Shown here: positions 6,618 to 6,802 of the stretch, in pieces
Layout of the letters: the number at the start of each line of letters is the position of its first letter
How positions within the stretch are numbered: the stretch's first letter is position 1
Source: an uncultured Clostridia bacterium
GTDB lineage: Bacteria > Bacillota > Clostridia > Lachnospirales > Lachnospiraceae
Direction: 5' to 3'
NCBI GenBank assembly: GCA_946186175.1
Contig: CAMHMG010000166.1
Span: forward strand, 1 to 6,802
Length of the DNA: 6,802 bases
Program-made: the position numbers and the translations under genes
Notes under the pieces: model-generated
Told to the model about the DNA's origin: nothing
The model's input: only the letters and a program-made list of their open reading frames with translations
The model's database searches: none

Positions 6618-6748
6618 CTTTAACAATTCCTCCTTAAAAATTACCTTGTATTTTGATCATTCGGCGAAAGTAAATATCTGCTAATCGCTTGACACTACTT
6701 TCATTCCGTTTAGATATATATCAGCAGTGCAAACACTTCTGCACAATT
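6618..6748 (-). promoter_or_regulatory. Long 5' leader of tig with inverted repeats; no recognised riboswitch
   Basis: From the predicted transcription start near 6748 to the tig ATG there are about 131 untranslated bases. Two structures are visible. In the first, 6722-6729 pairs with 6734-6741 around a TTTG loop with one mismatch (CAG/CTG plus AGTG/CACT); an alternative 5-bp pairing of 6727-6731 with 6740-6744 excludes it. In the second, GAAAGTA at 6696-6702 pairs with TACTTTC at 6666-6672 around a 23-base loop. I recognise no riboswitch or T-box element and no U-rich terminator tail, and no small open frame with a ribosome binding site is evident. Confidence 0.4.
6629..6635 (-). promoter_or_regulatory. 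Ribosome binding site of tig
   Basis: Minus-strand AAGGAGG is a near-perfect match to the 16S rRNA tail. Its gap is 11 bases to the ATG at 6617 and only 2 bases to the in-frame TTG at 6626. Two bases is too close for normal initiation, so it selects the ATG, although the gap of 11 is on the long side. Confidence 0.75.
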
Positions 6749-6754
6749 CAGTAC

Positions 6755-6784
6755 ATTATATCATGCGTATACCTATTATGTAAA
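6755..6784 (-). promoter_or_regulatory. Predicted sigma-A promoter with extended -10 for tig-clpP-clpX
   Basis: Minus-strand -35 TTTACA (6779-6784, five of six consensus bases), an 18-base spacer and a perfect -10 TATAAT (6755-6760) preceded by TGA, which supplies the TGn extended -10. The predicted start is near 6748. This is the strongest promoter-like sequence in the window and fits a highly expressed chaperone gene. No CtsR or CIRCE operator overlaps it. Confidence 0.7.
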
Positions 6785-6802
6785 GAGTAAAATCAAAAAG
6801 GT

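Noticed and set aside
6700..6746. Second minus-strand promoter inside the tig leader (TTGTGC with a GATATA-like -10)
   Set aside because: The -35 is poor and no TATAAT-like -10 sits at 16-18 bases; the extended -10 promoter at 6755-6784 is much stronger.
1..6802. Novel defence, mobile or RNA-guided system
   Set aside because: Every long frame on the minus strand is a recognised housekeeping gene with intact motifs. There are no repeat arrays, inverted terminal repeats, integrase or transposase genes, and gaps are short and explained by ribosome binding sites, promoters and terminators.

Overview
The window is a compact piece of an AT-rich Bacillota (Firmicutes) chromosome carrying core protein-quality-control genes. 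The gene order tig-clpP-clpX-lon-ysxC, the strong AGGAGG-type ribosome binding sites, the low GC content and a convergent gene that resembles the DUF4364 family all point to class Clostridia, most likely Lachnospiraceae. This placement is inference from gene content and protein style, not from a database match. I saw no mobile element, CRISPR array, tRNA or rRNA.

Layout from left to right: positions 1-258 hold the 3' end of a plus-strand gene. It meets the minus-strand cluster at a hairpin (243-274) that looks like a bidirectional terminator. All the rest is on the minus strand, so transcription runs from right to left: tig (6617-5331), clpP (5284-4685), clpX (4664-3372), lon (3279-940) and ysxC (911-327). 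Gaps are 20-46 bases within tig-clpP-clpX, 92 bases between clpX and lon, and 28 bases between lon and ysxC. A strong promoter with an extended -10 lies at 6755-6784, giving tig a leader of about 131 bases. The clpX-lon gap holds a terminator hairpin and, overlapping it, a good promoter for lon. The cluster therefore reads as two linked units, tig-clpPX and lon-ysxC.

Functionally the genes follow a protein from ribosome exit to destruction. Trigger factor catches nascent chains, ClpX unfolds tagged or damaged proteins and feeds them to ClpP, and Lon is an independent ATP-dependent protease. YsxC is an essential GTPase of large ribosomal subunit assembly. All diagnostic active-site residues are present and no frame is broken, so the genes look functional and conventional. 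Two start codons deserve correction: the longest frames of tig and lon both begin at TTG, but the Shine-Dalgarno sequences favour internal ATG codons (6617 and 3279).

No undescribed system is evident. The most interesting points are regulatory: the lon promoter written into the clpX terminator, the shared convergent terminator with a stop codon in its loop, and the structured tig leader.
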